Source: Alphaproteobacteria bacterium (GTDB taxonomy: Bacteria; Pseudomonadota; Alphaproteobacteria; Sphingomonadales; Emcibacteraceae). From it: a stretch of DNA of 64,000 bases. How positions within the stretch are numbered: position 1 is the stretch's first letter; each line of letters starts with the position of its first letter. The position numbers and the translations under genes are program-made. The stretch lies in the NCBI GenBank assembly GCA_002401455.1, contig NVTE01000004.1, forward strand, positions 1 through 64,000. The letters are read 5' to 3'. The notes under the pieces were generated by a model, which did not search any database, was not told the origin of the DNA, and saw only the letters and a program-made list of their open reading frames with translations. Positions 1 to 10,125 of the stretch are shown here, piece after piece.

Positions 1-156
1 CGCCGCCCCCGCCGCCGCCACCAGGCCCGCCGGACCCGCGCCGATCACCACCAGGTTATAGCGTTTCTTAGGGATCGGGTTCTGCCAGTCTGCCGGGGCC
101 AGAAGGCGCACCAGTTCCTGATTATATTTATCCTCTGGATATACGACAACGGTCAT
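1..156 (-). CDS. NAD(P)/FAD-dependent disulfide oxidoreductase (mercuric reductase / dihydrolipoamide dehydrogenase-like), N-terminal part only, runs off the window
   Basis: Reverse-strand translation MTVVVYPEDKYNQELVRLLAPADWQNPIPKKRYNLVVIGAGPAGLVAAAGAA; GxGxxG Rossmann motif; ATGA overlap with the upstream gene's stop. Confidence 0.75.
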   Translation of the reverse strand, partial: MTVVVYPEDKYNQELVRLLAPADWQNPIPKKRYNLVVIGAGPAGLVAAAGAA

Positions 157-866
157 GTTTTTTCCCCCGGTACTGTTTCTGGCTCATCGGACACCGCATC
201 ACGCAGAGCCCGGCGGGCAAGGGTGGTGACATAGGCAGTGACAACCACTGTCACCAGAAAGCCGATCCACATGAAGATACTCTGGGCATCCTCGGCCCCT
301 TGTTTTGGGGCATTGGCCAGTTCGGTGACACTGGTGACCAGCGACCCCAGATAGGTATAGAGAAAGGTTGCCGGCAACATGCCGATGAAGGACGCCAATA
401 CATAACTGCGGCCATTGACCCGGGTCAGACCCAGGGCATAATTCAGAAAACTAAAAGGAAACAGCGGCGACAGGCGCAGCAGCATGACAATCTTAAAACC
501 CTGGTCCCCGACCGCCTTGTCAACCACGGCAAACTGCCGGTTACTGCCGACCTTTCTCATGACCCAGGGCCTGAGCCGCCCCCGCGCCAGGCTAAAGGCA
601 ATAAACGCCCCAAGCACACTGACCGGCGAGACCAGCAACGTCCCCCACAGGGGGCCATAAACAAACCCGGCACCGAGCGTTAAAATCGACCCCGGCAGGA
701 ACATGACCACGGCGGCAATATAAATCACCGCAAAGGCCAAAACACCCCAGGCCCCACTGGCCTTGACCCAGGCGATCAGTCCTTGCATGATTTCATGGAC
801 CGGATAGAAAATGCTGACCGCGATCAGCACCGCCACGATCAGGGCTATTTTAAGTATACCGTTCAT
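153..866 (-). CDS. TVP38/TMEM64 (VTT domain) family membrane protein
   Basis: 237 aa multi-TM protein with VTT-like segment FLPGSILTLGAGFVYGPLWGTLLVSPVSVLGAFIAFSLARG. Confidence 0.85.
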   Translation of the reverse strand: MNGILKIALIVAVLIAVSIFYPVHEIMQGLIAWVKASGAWGVLAFAVIYIAAVVMFLPGSILTLGAGFVYGPLWGTLLVSPVSVLGAFIAFSLARGRLRPWVMRKVGSNRQFAVVDKAVGDQGFKIVMLLRLSPLFPFSFLNYALGLTRVNGRSYVLASFIGMLPATFLYTYLGSLVTSVTELANAPKQGAEDAQSIFMWIGFLVTVVVTAYVTTLARRALRDAVSDEPETVPGEKT

Positions 867-897
867 AAATTTATACTCTCTAAGACAGTTATAGCCG

Positions 898-2028
898 TTA
901 CGCCTGAATAAACTTTCCTATCCCGTACAGCATGATGCCGAAGGCCGCCGCGCCAGGCAGGGTGATGACCCAGGCCGCGAGCATGGTTCTCACCGCGCCC
1001 CAATGAAGGTTTCCCCGGGTCCCGGACACACCAACCCCGATCAGGGCCGAGGCCGAGACATGGGTGGTCGACATGGGCAGGCCAAAGATAGCCCCTGAAC
1101 TCACTAGCATACTTGTCACGATATTAGCGGTAAAACCTTCGTGATGATTCATCACCGTGACCTTTTCCGCCAGCATTTTTGTCACCCGCAGGCCAGCCAT
1201 AAGCCCGCCCGCCGTCATGGCGAGGGCGACGACGATAAAAGCCGTCTGATTAGCAAGCTCCGCCGTGCCCGACAACAGGGCCGCGCCGATCATCAGCCCA
1301 GCAAGTTTGGGGGCATCATTCATGCCCCGGGCAAAACTGGTTAGACCCGCACTGATCCAATGCAGCTTATCAACGGTGATCAGGGCGTGGGTCTGATCAA
1401 GGGTAGCGGTTTGAGTGTCGCAACTGCTGAGGGTCAGCGTTGTTTGATGAGGTCCCGCTATCAAGGCATTCTGGACCAGAGCAACCTGCGGTTCCACCGT
1501 CAGACAGAGACAATCATCTGCCGCCTTTCGGGAGGTCTGCCACCGATCCCAAGCCCCGCGCAGCAGCATGGTTGCCGCCAGTGCCGCCAAAGGGCTGAGC
1601 AGGAGCGGCAGGGCAACTTTCCAGATCAATATGGACCAGGCGACACCTGCCGTACCAAAAGCCATGAGCGCCACGCCCAGCAGGGACCCGACGATGGCAT
1701 GGGTGGTCGACACCGGCAGTCCGGTCCGTGTCGCCAGCAGAACCCAGCCCGCGGCCCCGCCGATGATCGCCAGAGCCGCGCCCAAATCCGGGCTGGCCGC
1801 AGAGGTCAGCAACTTGCCGCCAAAGGTCGCCACCATGGCATGGGCCAGAAACGCGCCGGTCAGGGCACCAAGGGCGGTGAAAAATGTCCCCCACTGAATG
1901 GCGGTACGGTAATTTGTCACCCCGGCCCCAACCAGTGTCGCGATGCCTTTCGAGACATCATTTGACCCATTGGCCCAGGCAATGGCAAGCCCCGCACCCA
2001 GGATAATCATCATCTCAAAGCTCATCAA
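898..2028 (-). CDS. PiT-family inorganic phosphate transporter
   Basis: 376 aa; duplicated PiT signatures [19 protein letters not shown] and [11 protein letters not shown], plus [12 protein letters not shown] / [14 protein letters not shown]. Confidence 0.9.
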   Translation of the reverse strand: MMSFEMMIILGAGLAIAWANGSNDVSKGIATLVGAGVTNYRTAIQWGTFFTALGALTGAFLAHAMVATFGGKLLTSAASPDLGAALAIIGGAAGWVLLATRTGLPVSTTHAIVGSLLGVALMAFGTAGVAWSILIWKVALPLLLSPLAALAATMLLRGAWDRWQTSRKAADDCLCLTVEPQVALVQNALIAGPHQTTLTLSSCDTQTATLDQTHALITVDKLHWISAGLTSFARGMNDAPKLAGLMIGAALLSGTAELANQTAFIVVALAMTAGGLMAGLRVTKMLAEKVTVMNHHEGFTANIVTSMLVSSGAIFGLPMSTTHVSASALIGVGVSGTRGNLHWGAVRTMLAAWVITLPGAAAFGIMLYGIGKFIQA

Positions 2029-2534
2029 TTTTCTCCAAGGGCCTGCATCAGGGATCTGATACCCGCCCGGTCCATTTTAGGGGTTATCTCATGGATCAGG
2101 TGAGTGATCCGGAATTGCAGGGTCGCGAAACAGATGGCAAAGGCCCGGCGTTTGTCGTCATCGCTCCCCGTGACCGCCGCCGGGTCCGGCAGACCCCAAT
2201 GAATTTTCAGCGGCGATATCCCCTGGGGGCCACCCGGGAAAACCGGACAGCTTTCCGCCGCCGCATTGTCACAGACCGTCACGACAAAATCGAGCGTCGG
2301 GGCATCCGCACCGACAAACTCATCCCAGCTTTTACTGCGGGGCGCCAAGTCCAGACCATGGCGCTTTATCTGTTCGACGGCAAAAGGGTTGGGCTGTCCG
2401 GTCGGCTGGCTACCGGCACTATAGGCCCTAAACGGTGAACCCGGAGCCCCCCCGAACAGGGCCTCAGCCATAATGCTGCGAGCGGAATTTCCCGTGCATA
2501 GCACCAGGATGTTATAACGATCGGGACTGGTCAT
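2025..2534 (-). CDS. arsC: Arsenate reductase, low-molecular-weight phosphatase fold
   Basis: N-terminal [17 protein letters not shown]-loop (CxGNSARS), [20 protein letters not shown] motif. Confidence 0.88.
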   Translation of the reverse strand: MTSPDRYNILVLCTGNSARSIMAEALFGGAPGSPFRAYSAGSQPTGQPNPFAVEQIKRHGLDLAPRSKSWDEFVGADAPTLDFVVTVCDNAAAESCPVFPGGPQGISPLKIHWGLPDPAAVTGSDDDKRRAFAICFATLQFRITHLIHEITPKMDRAGIRSLMQALGEN

Positions 2535-2537
2535 GGC

Positions 2538-3596
2538 TTAACAACAGCCGCCTGAGGTGGGGGTCTCGGATGCTTCATCAAAGGGCATGGCCGCCGCACT
2601 GCCGGTGAAAATCCCCCGGTGATGGGAGAAGTCACCTTCGAACGTGAAATGATCTTTAAAGCGGGTCTCCTGTAGCATACGCCATGTGTTTCCGCAGACC
2701 CGGACAGCTTCACCGGTCGCCAGGGTCTGGTCTTTATCCAGCAGGAACTGACAACCATTATCCGGGATACCGCCCTGATAGGTCACCGTCTGGCCGTAGT
2801 CTTCCCGGCCCGCTTCCAAGCCATCCAGTTTAAACAGGCGATAGGTGGCCGAAAAGAAGTTCAGGTCGCCGACTCGGGCCGACAATTCCGGATCAGTAAC
2901 CTCCAGCGGCCGGTCCTCCACCAAGCGGGGATCGGCAAAACCGGCCTGTTTGCTGATGGTGACAAAATCATGCCAATAGAGCGCCCCGCCCAGACATTCT
3001 CCGTACAGGACCGGATCATTACGTACCGCGTCGGGCACCCGCCGATCAGCATAAACGTCCGAGAAGAAAAACTCGCCGCCGGGCTTCAGCAACCGCCGGA
3101 CCCCGTTGAGCACAGCTGCCTTGTCCGGCGACAGGTTAATCACACAATTTGACACAATGACGTCAAAACTTTCCGGCTCCAGGTCAAGCTCATCCAGCTT
3201 TTCGATATAGCCCTTCAGGAACCGTACATTATCATAACCAAAGGCCTCAATATGAAACCCGCGGGTTTCTTCGGCCACGGCCAGCTGTTCGTCAGTCATA
3301 TCGACACCAACCACCGAGCCTGTGGGACCGACCAGTTGTGCCAGAGCATAGACATCCCGGCCCGAGCCACTGCCCAGATCCAGCACCCGACAGCCTTCCA
3401 GCAGCGGCGGACAGACCAGCCCACAGCCGTAATAACGGGACAAGACCTCAGGGTGGATGTTCTTCAGCAGGCGTTTCAGCCAGTCGGGTACGCTGGAGGC
3501 GTCACAACAGGCATCCGTTTTCAGGTCGCTGGTGCCTTGCAACTCACGGCCATAATAGTCTTGTACCGTTTCATGCGTATCGGGGGTCTTGGTCAT
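2538..3596 (-). CDS. arsM: Arsenite S-adenosylmethionine methyltransferase
   Basis: 352 aa; VLDLGSGSGRDVYALAQLVG SAM motif, YYGCGLVCPPLLEGC cysteines, NCVINLSPDK motif, C-terminal GGCC. Confidence 0.9.
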   Translation of the reverse strand: MTKTPDTHETVQDYYGRELQGTSDLKTDACCDASSVPDWLKRLLKNIHPEVLSRYYGCGLVCPPLLEGCRVLDLGSGSGRDVYALAQLVGPTGSVVGVDMTDEQLAVAEETRGFHIEAFGYDNVRFLKGYIEKLDELDLEPESFDVIVSNCVINLSPDKAAVLNGVRRLLKPGGEFFFSDVYADRRVPDAVRNDPVLYGECLGGALYWHDFVTISKQAGFADPRLVEDRPLEVTDPELSARVGDLNFFSATYRLFKLDGLEAGREDYGQTVTYQGGIPDNGCQFLLDKDQTLATGEAVRVCGNTWRMLQETRFKDHFTFEGDFSHHRGIFTGSAAAMPFDEASETPTSGGCC

Positions 3597-3697
3597 AAAC
3601 TCTACTCTCTCTCATTCTGCGCTGAACCAATGACGGGCCAGCACAGAATATGTTACAAACAAATATAATTCTTTTACGTTTTGGGGATAATACCGCC

Positions 3698-5431
3698 TCA
3701 GCCAGTGACCTTCCGGGTCAGGGCGCGGCCAATGAAGCGAACTTTGGTGCCAAAATCAAACCGGTCCAGATTGGCCTTCAGCGCGCCTTCGGTAAAGCGG
3801 GTTTTTTTGCTATAATCAATCTTGACCTCGACAATCACCGGCTGGCCTTGTGCCGCCAGGTCCAGCGCCTGCTTCAGGCCGCTTTCAACCTCTGAATTTC
3901 CGGATATATTGACATAAGCCGCACCAACGGACTGGGCAAAGGGCTCATATTTCAGGGTCGGCAGAATGGTGCATATCTTGCGATTATAAGGAATTTGCTG
4001 AGCCTGAGCAATCTGGCTCAACTCGCCATCGGCAAAGACAAAATAGACCACCCCGAGGCCATCCGAGGTCGCGGTCAGGATTTCCATGGCCGTCATCAGG
4101 AACGCGCCGTCACCGACAATGCCGACCACCTGCTTGTCGCGGTTCTCAAGCTTTGTGGCGATCGCCGCCGGCACACAATAACCCATGCAGTTAAAATCTG
4201 TCGGTGAGATAAAATGACGCTCGGCCCGGATCGGCATCAGTTCCGCGCTGAGGAAGGTGTGATTGCCGTCATCGGTCAGCACAATGGCGTCCGGGGCCAG
4301 CAGCCGGTCCAGACCGGAAAAGAACACCCCGGGATTAACCCGGTCGCCGGACGAATGGTCCAACCACTCGGTCAGATAACTTTTTTTGCGGGCGGCAATA
4401 AGATCCGCCATAACGGCATGGTCCACAGAAGGTCCGGCCTGCTCCAGGTGATCGGCCAGGGCCACCATGGCCACGGCGGCATCGGCCTCGATACAGATTT
4501 CGGCCGGATAATTGGCCCCGAGCGCGTCCGGGTTAATGTCGATATGGATGATCTTGTGATTGGTGGGCAGGGAAAAGCTGCCGGTGGCAATCTCGCCAAA
4601 GCGCACCCCAACTGCCAAAATCACATCACATTTTTCAAAAGCATCCCGGGCCGCCGGCACCGCCGCCAACCCATAGCCCATGCCCGTATGCAGCGGATGG
4701 TCATGGGGAAAGACCGCCAGCCCCTGCAGGCTGGTCGATACCGGTGCCCCAAGATTATCCGCGATCCTGATGGCGTCGGCACGCGCCTTCAGCGCCCCCC
4801 AGCCGAGATAGAGTCCGACCTGTTTTGCGGAACGCAGCATATCTACCGCCGCCGCGATATCCGTGGTTGGTAACGGCTTTGTGCACAGCACCGGGGGTTT
4901 TGGCTCGGGCAGGTCAGTGACCTTGCCTTTGGTGAACTGGATATTGACCGGAATTTCGATATAGACCGGCCCCGGTTCGCCAGTAACCGCGCACTCATAA
5001 GCCTCAAACAATATCGGCATCACCTGATCATGGCTACCCACCTTAAAGGTCTTTTTAGTCAGCGGTGCCATCAGAGCCTGCATATCCATTTCATGCAGCT
5101 GGTATTTATGGGCGGAATCAGTGCGGACCCCGCCAGAGATCACCAGCAGGGGAATGCCATCAAGAAAGGCTTCGCCGATGCCACTCATGGCATGGGTCAG
5201 GCCAGCGGCTGGCACAACAACCAGCACCCCGATCTGATCCGATGTGCGGCTGACCGCATCGGCCATGAAAGACGCGCCGCCCTCATGGGTGACCAGCATG
5301 GGCCGGATCTGATTTGATTTATTCAGCTCGTCATAAATTTCCGTGGTATGGACCCCGGGAATGCCAAAGGTATGGCGCACCCCCAAGTCTTCCAAAGCTT
5401 TGGTCAATAACCAGGCACCCGTCTTCTGCAT
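3698..5431 (-). CDS. Thiamine pyrophosphate-dependent enzyme (acetolactate synthase-like)
   Basis: TPP-enzyme fold; THEGGASFMADAVSR and GDGAFLMTAMEILTA motifs; ORF extends to 5491 but MQKTGAWLLTKALEDLGV is the likely start. Confidence 0.85.
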   Translation of the reverse strand: MQKTGAWLLTKALEDLGVRHTFGIPGVHTTEIYDELNKSNQIRPMLVTHEGGASFMADAVSRTSDQIGVLVVVPAAGLTHAMSGIGEAFLDGIPLLVISGGVRTDSAHKYQLHEMDMQALMAPLTKKTFKVGSHDQVMPILFEAYECAVTGEPGPVYIEIPVNIQFTKGKVTDLPEPKPPVLCTKPLPTTDIAAAVDMLRSAKQVGLYLGWGALKARADAIRIADNLGAPVSTSLQGLAVFPHDHPLHTGMGYGLAAVPAARDAFEKCDVILAVGVRFGEIATGSFSLPTNHKIIHIDINPDALGANYPAEICIEADAAVAMVALADHLEQAGPSVDHAVMADLIAARKKSYLTEWLDHSSGDRVNPGVFFSGLDRLLAPDAIVLTDDGNHTFLSAELMPIRAERHFISPTDFNCMGYCVPAAIATKLENRDKQVVGIVGDGAFLMTAMEILTATSDGLGVVYFVFADGELSQIAQAQQIPYNRKICTILPTLKYEPFAQSVGAAYVNISGNSEVESGLKQALDLAAQGQPVIVEVKIDYSKKTRFTEGALKANLDRFDFGTKVRFIGRALTRKVTG

Positions 5432-5550
5432 ATCCACTCCCCTTATTTGATTTACTACGCTCATAGCACACCATTGAGAGGGGATTGACAACCTGTTTTT
5501 TTGGTGAGGGGAGAATTTCCCCCCTCATCCGAGGCTTATAGGACCGGGAC

Positions 5551-8139
5551 TTATGTCGATAGTTCCAGGCCATCGGGACCGGCGGTGACGGTGATCCTGT
5601 CACCGTCATGAACGTCCCCGGCCAGGATCAGGTTGGCCAGGCTATCCTGCAAGCTGCGCTGGATCACCCGTTTCAGGGGCCGGGCACCATAAACCGGATC
5701 ATAACCGGCATGAGCCAGCCAATCCTTGGCGCTTCTGTCCAGATCGAGGGTCAGTTTGCGCTCCTCCAGCAGATTTTCCAGACGGCGCAACTGAATATCC
5801 ACGATGCCATGCATGTCTGTGCGCGCCAGGCGGTGGAACAGGGTCACTTCATCCAGACGGTTGAGGAATTCAGGCCGGAAGGACGCCCGCACCCGGTCCA
5901 TAACCAGACCGCGGACCTCTTCCACATCATGGCCGTCTTCCAGGCCCGCCAACACATCACTGCCCAGATTACTGGTCAGGATGATCAGGGTATTGGTGAA
6001 ATCGACGGTCCGGCCCTGACCATCGGTCAGGCGGCCATCGTCCAGAACCTGCAGCAAGACATTGAACACATCCGGATGGGCTTTTTCCACTTCGTCAAAC
6101 AACACAATCTGATACGGCCGGCGGCGGACGGCTTCGGTCAGCACCCCGCCTTCCTCGTAGCCCACATAACCGGGCGGCGCACCGATCAGCCGGGCCACCG
6201 CATGTTTTTCCATATATTCGGACATGTCGATCCGGACCATGGCAGTGTCATCATCAAACAGAAATTCAGCCAGCGCCTTGGTCAGTTCAGTCTTCCCAAC
6301 CCCCGTGGGGCCAAGAAACAGGAACGATCCAATCGGGCGACCCGGGTCCTGCAGTCCGGCACGCGCCCGGCGGACGGCGGCGGAAACAGCCGTGACCGCT
6401 TCCGACTGGCCGATCACCCGTTGGCCCAGATGCTCTTCCATATGCACCAGCTTGTCCCGCTCACCTTCGAGCATCTTGTCAACGGGAATCCCGGTCCAGC
6501 GGCTGACCACGGCGGCAATATCGGCGGCCCGGACTTCTTCTTTCAGCAGCTGATTTTCCGCGCCACTGTCCTCATCTGGCTTAGAGGCAACCTCAAGGGC
6601 GGCTTCCAGTTTCGGAATGATACCGTAGGCCAGTTCACCGGCTTTGGCCAGATTGCCAGCCCGTTCGGCCTGTTCCAGTTCGATCCGCGCCTGGTCCAGC
6701 TGTTCCTTGATCTTAACGTCACCGGCGATGCGGTCTTTTTCCAAGTTCCACTGAGCGGTCAGGCTGGCCGACTTCTGTTCCAGGTCAACCAGTTCCTTGT
6801 CCAGCTTCTGTAGTCTTTCTTTCGACGCTTTGTCTTTTTCCTTCAGCAGGGCCTCGCGCTCAATCTTGAGCCGGATGATCCGCCGGTCCAGTTCGTCGAG
6901 AGCCACCGGTTTGCTGTCCACTTCCATCTTGATCCGGGCCGCGGCCTCATCCATCAAGTCGATGGCCTTGTCAGGCAGGAACCGGTCATTGATATAGCGG
7001 TTGGACAGGGTGGCGGCGGCGACGGTGGCCCCGTCAGTGATCCGGATGCCGTGATGAAGTTCATATTTTTCCTTCAGGCCGCGCAGGATCGAGATCGTGT
7101 CTTCCACCGTTGGCTCCAGCACCATCACTGGCTGGAAACGCCGCTCAAGAGCAGCATCTTTTTCGACATATTTACGGTATTCATTGAGGGTCGTCGCCCC
7201 GATGCAATGCAGCTCTCCCCGGGCCAGAGCCGGTTTCAATAAATTGGAGGCATCCATGGAGCCTTCGCTGGCCCCGGCCCCGACAATGGTGTGCATTTCG
7301 TCAATGAACAGAATGATCTGACCATCAGACGCCGATACCTCCTGCAGCACCGCCTTCAACCGTTCCTCGAACTCACCGCGGTATTTGGCCCCGGCAATCA
7401 TCGCGCCCATATCAAGCGCCATGATCCGCTTATGGGTCAGGCTGCTGGGCACATCGCCGCTGATAATCCGGAGCGCCAGTCCCTCGACAATGGCGGTTTT
7501 GCCGACCCCGGGTTCACCGATCAACACCGGATTGTTTTTCCGGCGGCGGCTGAGCACCTGGATGGTCCGGCGGATTTCCTCGTCCCGGCCAATCACGGGA
7601 TCAAGCTTGCCATCCCGGGCGGCCTGGGTCAGGTCCTGGGAATATTTTTTCAGGGCATCATAGCTGTCTTCGGCCGAGGCGCTGGACGCGGTCCGGCCTT
7701 TGCGGATCTCATTGATGGCGGCGTTAAGGTTTTGCGCACTCAGACCAGCAGATTTCAGAATCTCCGCCGATTTGGTGTCGGTGGCCAGCACCAGAGCCAA
7801 CAGCATCCGCTCCACGGTGACATAATCATCACCGGCTTTTTTGGCTATCTCTTCGGCACTTTCAAGCAGGCGGGCGGTGTCGGCAGCCAGATACAGCTGT
7901 CCAGCACCCTGGCCTTCAACTTTTGGATAGCCCAGCACCTCGGTGACAACGGCTTTGATCGCCATCTTGGCATCGGCCCCGGCGGCAGTCATCAGGTTAG
8001 CCGCCAGGCCCTCTTCGTCTTCGAGAATAACTTTCAGGATATGTTCAGGCGTAAACCGCTGATGACCTTCGCGGATGGCATAGCCCTGGGCCGATTGAAT
8101 AAAACCCTTGGTCCGGTCGGTGTATTTTTCAAAATCCAT
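5551..8139 (-). CDS. clpB: ATP-dependent chaperone ClpB
   Basis: About 862 aa, two Walker A motifs ([18 protein letters not shown]), middle coiled-coil; start [13 protein letters not shown] inside the ORF 5551..8148. Confidence 0.97.
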   Translation of the reverse strand: MDFEKYTDRTKGFIQSAQGYAIREGHQRFTPEHILKVILEDEEGLAANLMTAAGADAKMAIKAVVTEVLGYPKVEGQGAGQLYLAADTARLLESAEEIAKKAGDDYVTVERMLLALVLATDTKSAEILKSAGLSAQNLNAAINEIRKGRTASSASAEDSYDALKKYSQDLTQAARDGKLDPVIGRDEEIRRTIQVLSRRRKNNPVLIGEPGVGKTAIVEGLALRIISGDVPSSLTHKRIMALDMGAMIAGAKYRGEFEERLKAVLQEVSASDGQIILFIDEMHTIVGAGASEGSMDASNLLKPALARGELHCIGATTLNEYRKYVEKDAALERRFQPVMVLEPTVEDTISILRGLKEKYELHHGIRITDGATVAAATLSNRYINDRFLPDKAIDLMDEAAARIKMEVDSKPVALDELDRRIIRLKIEREALLKEKDKASKERLQKLDKELVDLEQKSASLTAQWNLEKDRIAGDVKIKEQLDQARIELEQAERAGNLAKAGELAYGIIPKLEAALEVASKPDEDSGAENQLLKEEVRAADIAAVVSRWTGIPVDKMLEGERDKLVHMEEHLGQRVIGQSEAVTAVSAAVRRARAGLQDPGRPIGSFLFLGPTGVGKTELTKALAEFLFDDDTAMVRIDMSEYMEKHAVARLIGAPPGYVGYEEGGVLTEAVRRRPYQIVLFDEVEKAHPDVFNVLLQVLDDGRLTDGQGRTVDFTNTLIILTSNLGSDVLAGLEDGHDVEEVRGLVMDRVRASFRPEFLNRLDEVTLFHRLARTDMHGIVDIQLRRLENLLEERKLTLDLDRSAKDWLAHAGYDPVYGARPLKRVIQRSLQDSLANLILAGDVHDGDRITVTAGPDGLELST

Positions 8140-8179
8140 ATTCCTCAAACTCCTTTAATAAATCAATATCCTCTATATA

Positions 8180-8199
8180 GTGTGATATTTTTATCACAC
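8180..8199. promoter_or_regulatory. Perfect inverted repeat GTGTGATA-TTTT-TATCACAC in the clpB promoter region
   Basis: 8-bp arms, 4-nt centre. On the minus strand it covers the spacer of TTGTGT-N16-TATATA (-35 at 8196..8201, -10 at 8174..8179). Confidence 0.55.
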
Positions 8200-8243
8200 A
8201 AGAGGTGACCCAGGAATTTTATGGATTTTATGGATTTTTAAGG

Positions 8244-8960
8244 TCAGGAAGCCTCAGCGTCGGCTTTCTTTTCCTCAGTGGCCTCAGGTTTTGCCACCAC
8301 TTTGCGGCGCGGTTTGCGCACAACCTTCTTGACCGGCTTTTCGGCTTTTTCTGAGGGTTCAGCTTTTACCTTTTTTGCCGGCTTTTCAGTCTCTTCCGGC
8401 TTATCGACCTTAGGGGTCAGGTCAAGTTGTTCTGATTTTTCCGGTTGCTCAGCCTTTGCCTCTACAACAACAGGCTTTTCTTCAACGACAACAGGGTTTT
8501 TTGCTTCGGCCACAGCCGGGGCCTGGTCCACAGACTTCTCCGCAGACTGCTCACGGGCTTTGGCTTGTTCCGCCAGCGCCCGACGCTCGTCGGCTTCGGC
8601 TTTTCTGGCCTGTTCTTCGTCCCGGGATTTTTCCCGCGCCAGCAGACTGGCGGCTTCGACAGCGGCAAATTCGGCATAGATCCGGTAATAATGATCGGCA
8701 TACTGCAGCAAAGATTCGACTTCATGACGGTCGCCGCCACGCTTTTCCTGAGCCAGCAATTTATATTTATCATAAAGCTGTTTGGCAGTACCGCGTTGAC
8801 CGCCAGCCTGGCCACGGCTGTCAAATTGCCGGTTCGGCGAATTGGGCTGCTGTTGCGGCCGGTTGTGGTTATGGCGGCCTTTACCGGCACGTTTTTGATT
8901 ATTATTATGCTGACCGGGGCGACCCTGCCTGTTCTGACGGGAATTTTGGTTTTGTTTCAT
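8244..8960 (-). CDS. DUF4167 domain-containing protein with long Ala/Lys/Glu-rich low-complexity tail
   Basis: Gln/Asn/Arg-rich N-terminus then GTAKQLYDKYKLLAQEKRGGDRHEVESLLQYADHYYRI, followed by low-complexity repeats. Confidence 0.8.
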   Translation of the reverse strand: MKQNQNSRQNRQGRPGQHNNNQKRAGKGRHNHNRPQQQPNSPNRQFDSRGQAGGQRGTAKQLYDKYKLLAQEKRGGDRHEVESLLQYADHYYRIYAEFAAVEAASLLAREKSRDEEQARKAEADERRALAEQAKAREQSAEKSVDQAPAVAEAKNPVVVEEKPVVVEAKAEQPEKSEQLDLTPKVDKPEETEKPAKKVKAEPSEKAEKPVKKVVRKPRRKVVAKPEATEEKKADAEAS

Positions 8961-9190
8961 GAAAACTACGCTAACAGTGTGGCTGAACTAAACAGGACAT
9001 GTTTACAGTATCAGGCGTAAACCATCCTGTCAGACAGCGGTTACTTTTTCAAATATATAAATATCTGGGGTTATGTTGCCGAGGTATTAATTAATAATCC
9101 ACCCGGACCCTTACTCTCTCTAGAGTGTCTCCACAGTACCCTCATAGCGGACAAATGCCAACATTATTTTTACAAATGAGGCAATTTTTT

Positions 9191-10060
9191 TTAATACTTA
9201 AAGGCCACACACCGGTCCCGACCGGCTAAATCCTGAAATATCCGAATATTCTTTGCCCCGGTTTTAGTGAAGATTTTAGTCACCCGCGCCGCCTGGGTAT
9301 GACCAATTTCCATAAAAATATGACCACCGGGGGTGGATAATTCCGGAATGATCCCGCTCAGGGTTTGATAGTCCTGATAGCCGTCATCATCGGCAAACAG
9401 CGCCATATGGGGTTCGTAATCCCGCACATCCGGGGCCAGGCCGGCCTTTTCAGCCTCGGCGATATAGGGCGGATTGCACAATATAATATCAAATTTCTCA
9501 GCCCGATTTTGGCTCTGGTCTGCGGCAAAATCCACCCAGTCACTGACCCTGAAATCACATCTGTCCAGAAATCCCAGTCGCCGAGCATTGTCTTTAGCGC
9601 AGGTTAAAGCTGCCGCCGACATGTCTATGCCCACCCCGCGACTGTTGGGCAATTCGGACATCAGCGACAACAGCAGGCATCCGCTGCCGGTGCCCAGGTC
9701 AAGAATTTTTAACGGGGCGGTGGCATCTGGTACCGCCTTCAGCGCCGCCTCGATCAAGGTTTCACTGTCGGGCCGGGGGGTCAGGCAGTCCCGGCTGACC
9801 CTGAAGGTCAAGCTCCAGAAATCTCTCCGGCCCACTATCTGCGAGACCGGCTCCCGGGTCAGCCGCCGGTCGATCAGGGCCTGAAAGGCGGCGGCGTCCG
9901 GGTCGGCAACCTGGTGCCCAGGCTCCAGAATGAAGTCGAGGGTGCTCAGGCCGAGTCCTTGTTCCAGAAGCAGGTCCACATCCATCTGCGGGCTGTCGAA
10001 GCCCACTGCCTCAAGCCGCTGAATAGCCTTTATTCTCAAGTCCCTTACCGTCGTCATCAC
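9191..10060 (-). CDS. prmC: Peptide chain release factor N(5)-glutamine methyltransferase
   Basis: ILDLGTGSGCLLLSL and CNPPYI (NPPY) motifs; linked to prfA. Confidence 0.93.
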   Translation of the reverse strand: MMTTVRDLRIKAIQRLEAVGFDSPQMDVDLLLEQGLGLSTLDFILEPGHQVADPDAAAFQALIDRRLTREPVSQIVGRRDFWSLTFRVSRDCLTPRPDSETLIEAALKAVPDATAPLKILDLGTGSGCLLLSLMSELPNSRGVGIDMSAAALTCAKDNARRLGFLDRCDFRVSDWVDFAADQSQNRAEKFDIILCNPPYIAEAEKAGLAPDVRDYEPHMALFADDDGYQDYQTLSGIIPELSTPGGHIFMEIGHTQAARVTKIFTKTGAKNIRIFQDLAGRDRCVAFKY

Positions 10061-10125
10061 ATTTATTTCATTTCCGTTTATGATCCAGAGTGTTATGCTC
10101 CCCTCATATCATAATGAGAAGAACG

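Noticed and set aside
5608-6813. 401-aa ORF antisense to clpB
   Set aside because: Antisense of highly conserved clpB; no independent support.
8180-8199. CRP/FNR-type site reading of the clpB palindrome
   Set aside because: TGTGA and TCACA are separated by 8 nt rather than the canonical 6, so it was kept only as an unassigned palindrome.
8221-8238. Tandem ATGGATTTT x2 before the DUF4167 stop side of the clpB gap
   Set aside because: Only two short AT-rich copies; insufficient to call a functional repeat.
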